A stretch of 5,349 bases of DNA, taken from contig JAQVSX010000060.1 in assembly GCA_028700355.1 (NCBI GenBank), positions 1 through 5,349 of the forward strand, written 5' to 3'. The stretch is from Clostridia bacterium (GTDB taxonomy: Bacteria > Bacillota > Clostridia > Christensenellales > HGM11417). The notes beneath the pieces are model-generated. The model worked only from the letters and a program-made list of their open reading frames with translations, ran no database searches and had not been told where the DNA came from. Within the stretch, counting starts at the first letter, position 1. Each line of letters begins with the position of its first letter. Made by a program: the position numbers and the translations under genes. Shown here piece by piece: positions 4,954 through 5,349 of this stretch.

Positions 4954-5349
4954 TTGAAAAAATTTTCTCTTCCCCAGCTTACAAGAGCCGCTTTGATTGC
5001 GGCATTATACTCGGCGCTAACTATCCCCTTAGGTGCGATAAGCTCTCAAAGTTTTTTGCAGATAAGACCTGCCGAAGCGCTTACAATGCTGCCCCTTCTT
5101 TTTGCTGAAGCCGTCCCCGGCTTAGCTATTGGCTGTATGATAGCTAATATATTTGGCGGATACGGAATTTATGACATTATTTTCGGCTCTTTAATAACGC
5201 TTACCGCTGCACTACTGACAAGAAAAATCAAAAAGCCCCTTATTGCAGGTCTGCCCCCCGTGCTGCTTAATGCCGCACTGCTGCCCCTTATCTGGATTGC
5301 GTTTTCTGCCGAAACAATATATTTATATAGCTTTTTTAGCACACTGCTT
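4954..5349 (+). CDS. queT: QueT family queuosine-precursor transporter (partial, 3' end outside window)
   Basis: The frame starts with TTG at 4954, 8 bases after GGAGG (4941-4945), and is open through the last base, giving 132 residues of a protein normally about 160-170 long. It begins MKKFSLPQLTRAALIAALY and carries blocks typical of QueT (DUF988): IRPAEALTMLP (37-47), AEAVPGLAIGCMIANIFGG (51-69) and YDIIFGSL (73-80). It is almost wholly hydrophobic, with about four membrane segments in view. QueT is taken to be the substrate-binding S component of an ECF transporter that brings in a queuosine precursor such as preQ1 or queuine, for modification of tRNAs with GUN anticodons. The preQ1-I riboswitch in its leader fits this role. 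It is more GC-rich than the phage genes, as expected of a chromosomal gene. Confidence 0.92.
   Translation, partial: MKKFSLPQLTRAALIAALYSALTIPLGAISSQSFLQIRPAEALTMLPLLFAEAVPGLAIGCMIANIFGGYGIYDIIFGSLITLTAALLTRKIKKPLIAGLPPVLLNAALLPLIWIAFSAETIYLYSFFSTLL

Noticed and set aside
1..5349. CRISPR array, insertion sequence, rRNA or retron-like element.
   Set aside because: No regularly spaced repeats, transposase motifs, rRNA stretches or reverse transcriptase motifs are visible on either strand.

Overview
The window looks like the integrase end of a prophage and the chromosomal genes next to it in a low-GC Firmicute, probably a gut-type member of the Clostridia. The grounds are the AT-rich DNA, strong AGGAGG ribosome binding sites, two TTG starts, and the gene families: a Hol44-like holin cassette, a tyrosine integrase with an embedded helix-turn-helix, and a preQ1-I riboswitch before queT. 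No species can be named from the sequence alone.

Positions 1-980 hold a tightly packed late phage operon on the + strand. It contains the C-terminal end of an unidentified, probably structural protein, a small membrane-anchored protein of the lysis cassette, a Hol44-like holin, and a 62-residue excisionase-like helix-turn-helix protein whose start lies inside the holin gene. No endolysin is visible. A short intrinsic terminator, whose loop contains the stop codon of the last gene, closes the operon. Positions 1048-2448 encode a tyrosine integrase with all the usual catalytic residues and an XRE-like helix-turn-helix inserted into its core-binding region. After a gene-free stretch with a hairpin and short repeats comes a gene on the - strand (2766-3692) for a Fic-domain AMPylase with an N-terminal helix-turn-helix and an inhibitory SxxxEG motif. 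Its promoter overlaps a perfect inverted repeat that could be its operator.

Positions 3693-4112 are gene-free. They contain an orphan terminator-like hairpin, a perfect 12-bp tandem repeat that could be an integrase arm site, and a bidirectional terminator. A complete tRNA-Arg(CCT) gene lies on the - strand at 4113-4189 with its 3' end facing the integrase. This is the classic layout of an element inserted at a tRNA 3' end, so I place the prophage edge in the 3' part of this tRNA. Two imperfect pairs between the 5' body and the 3'-terminal 25 or so bases of the tRNA fit a 3' end supplied by the element.

Beyond the tRNA the DNA looks chromosomal: a flavin reductase-like flavoprotein (- strand) and, divergent from it, a queT transporter gene (+ strand) that runs off the window. 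queT has a recognisable promoter, a preQ1-I riboswitch and a Shine-Dalgarno sequence adjoining the pseudoknot, which suggests control of translation by the queuosine precursor preQ1.

In the inferred picture, Int and the Xis-like protein move the element in and out of tRNA-Arg. The holin cassette serves lysis. The Fic gene between int and att is accessory cargo with its own promoter, and could act in toxin-like, defence or host-modification roles.
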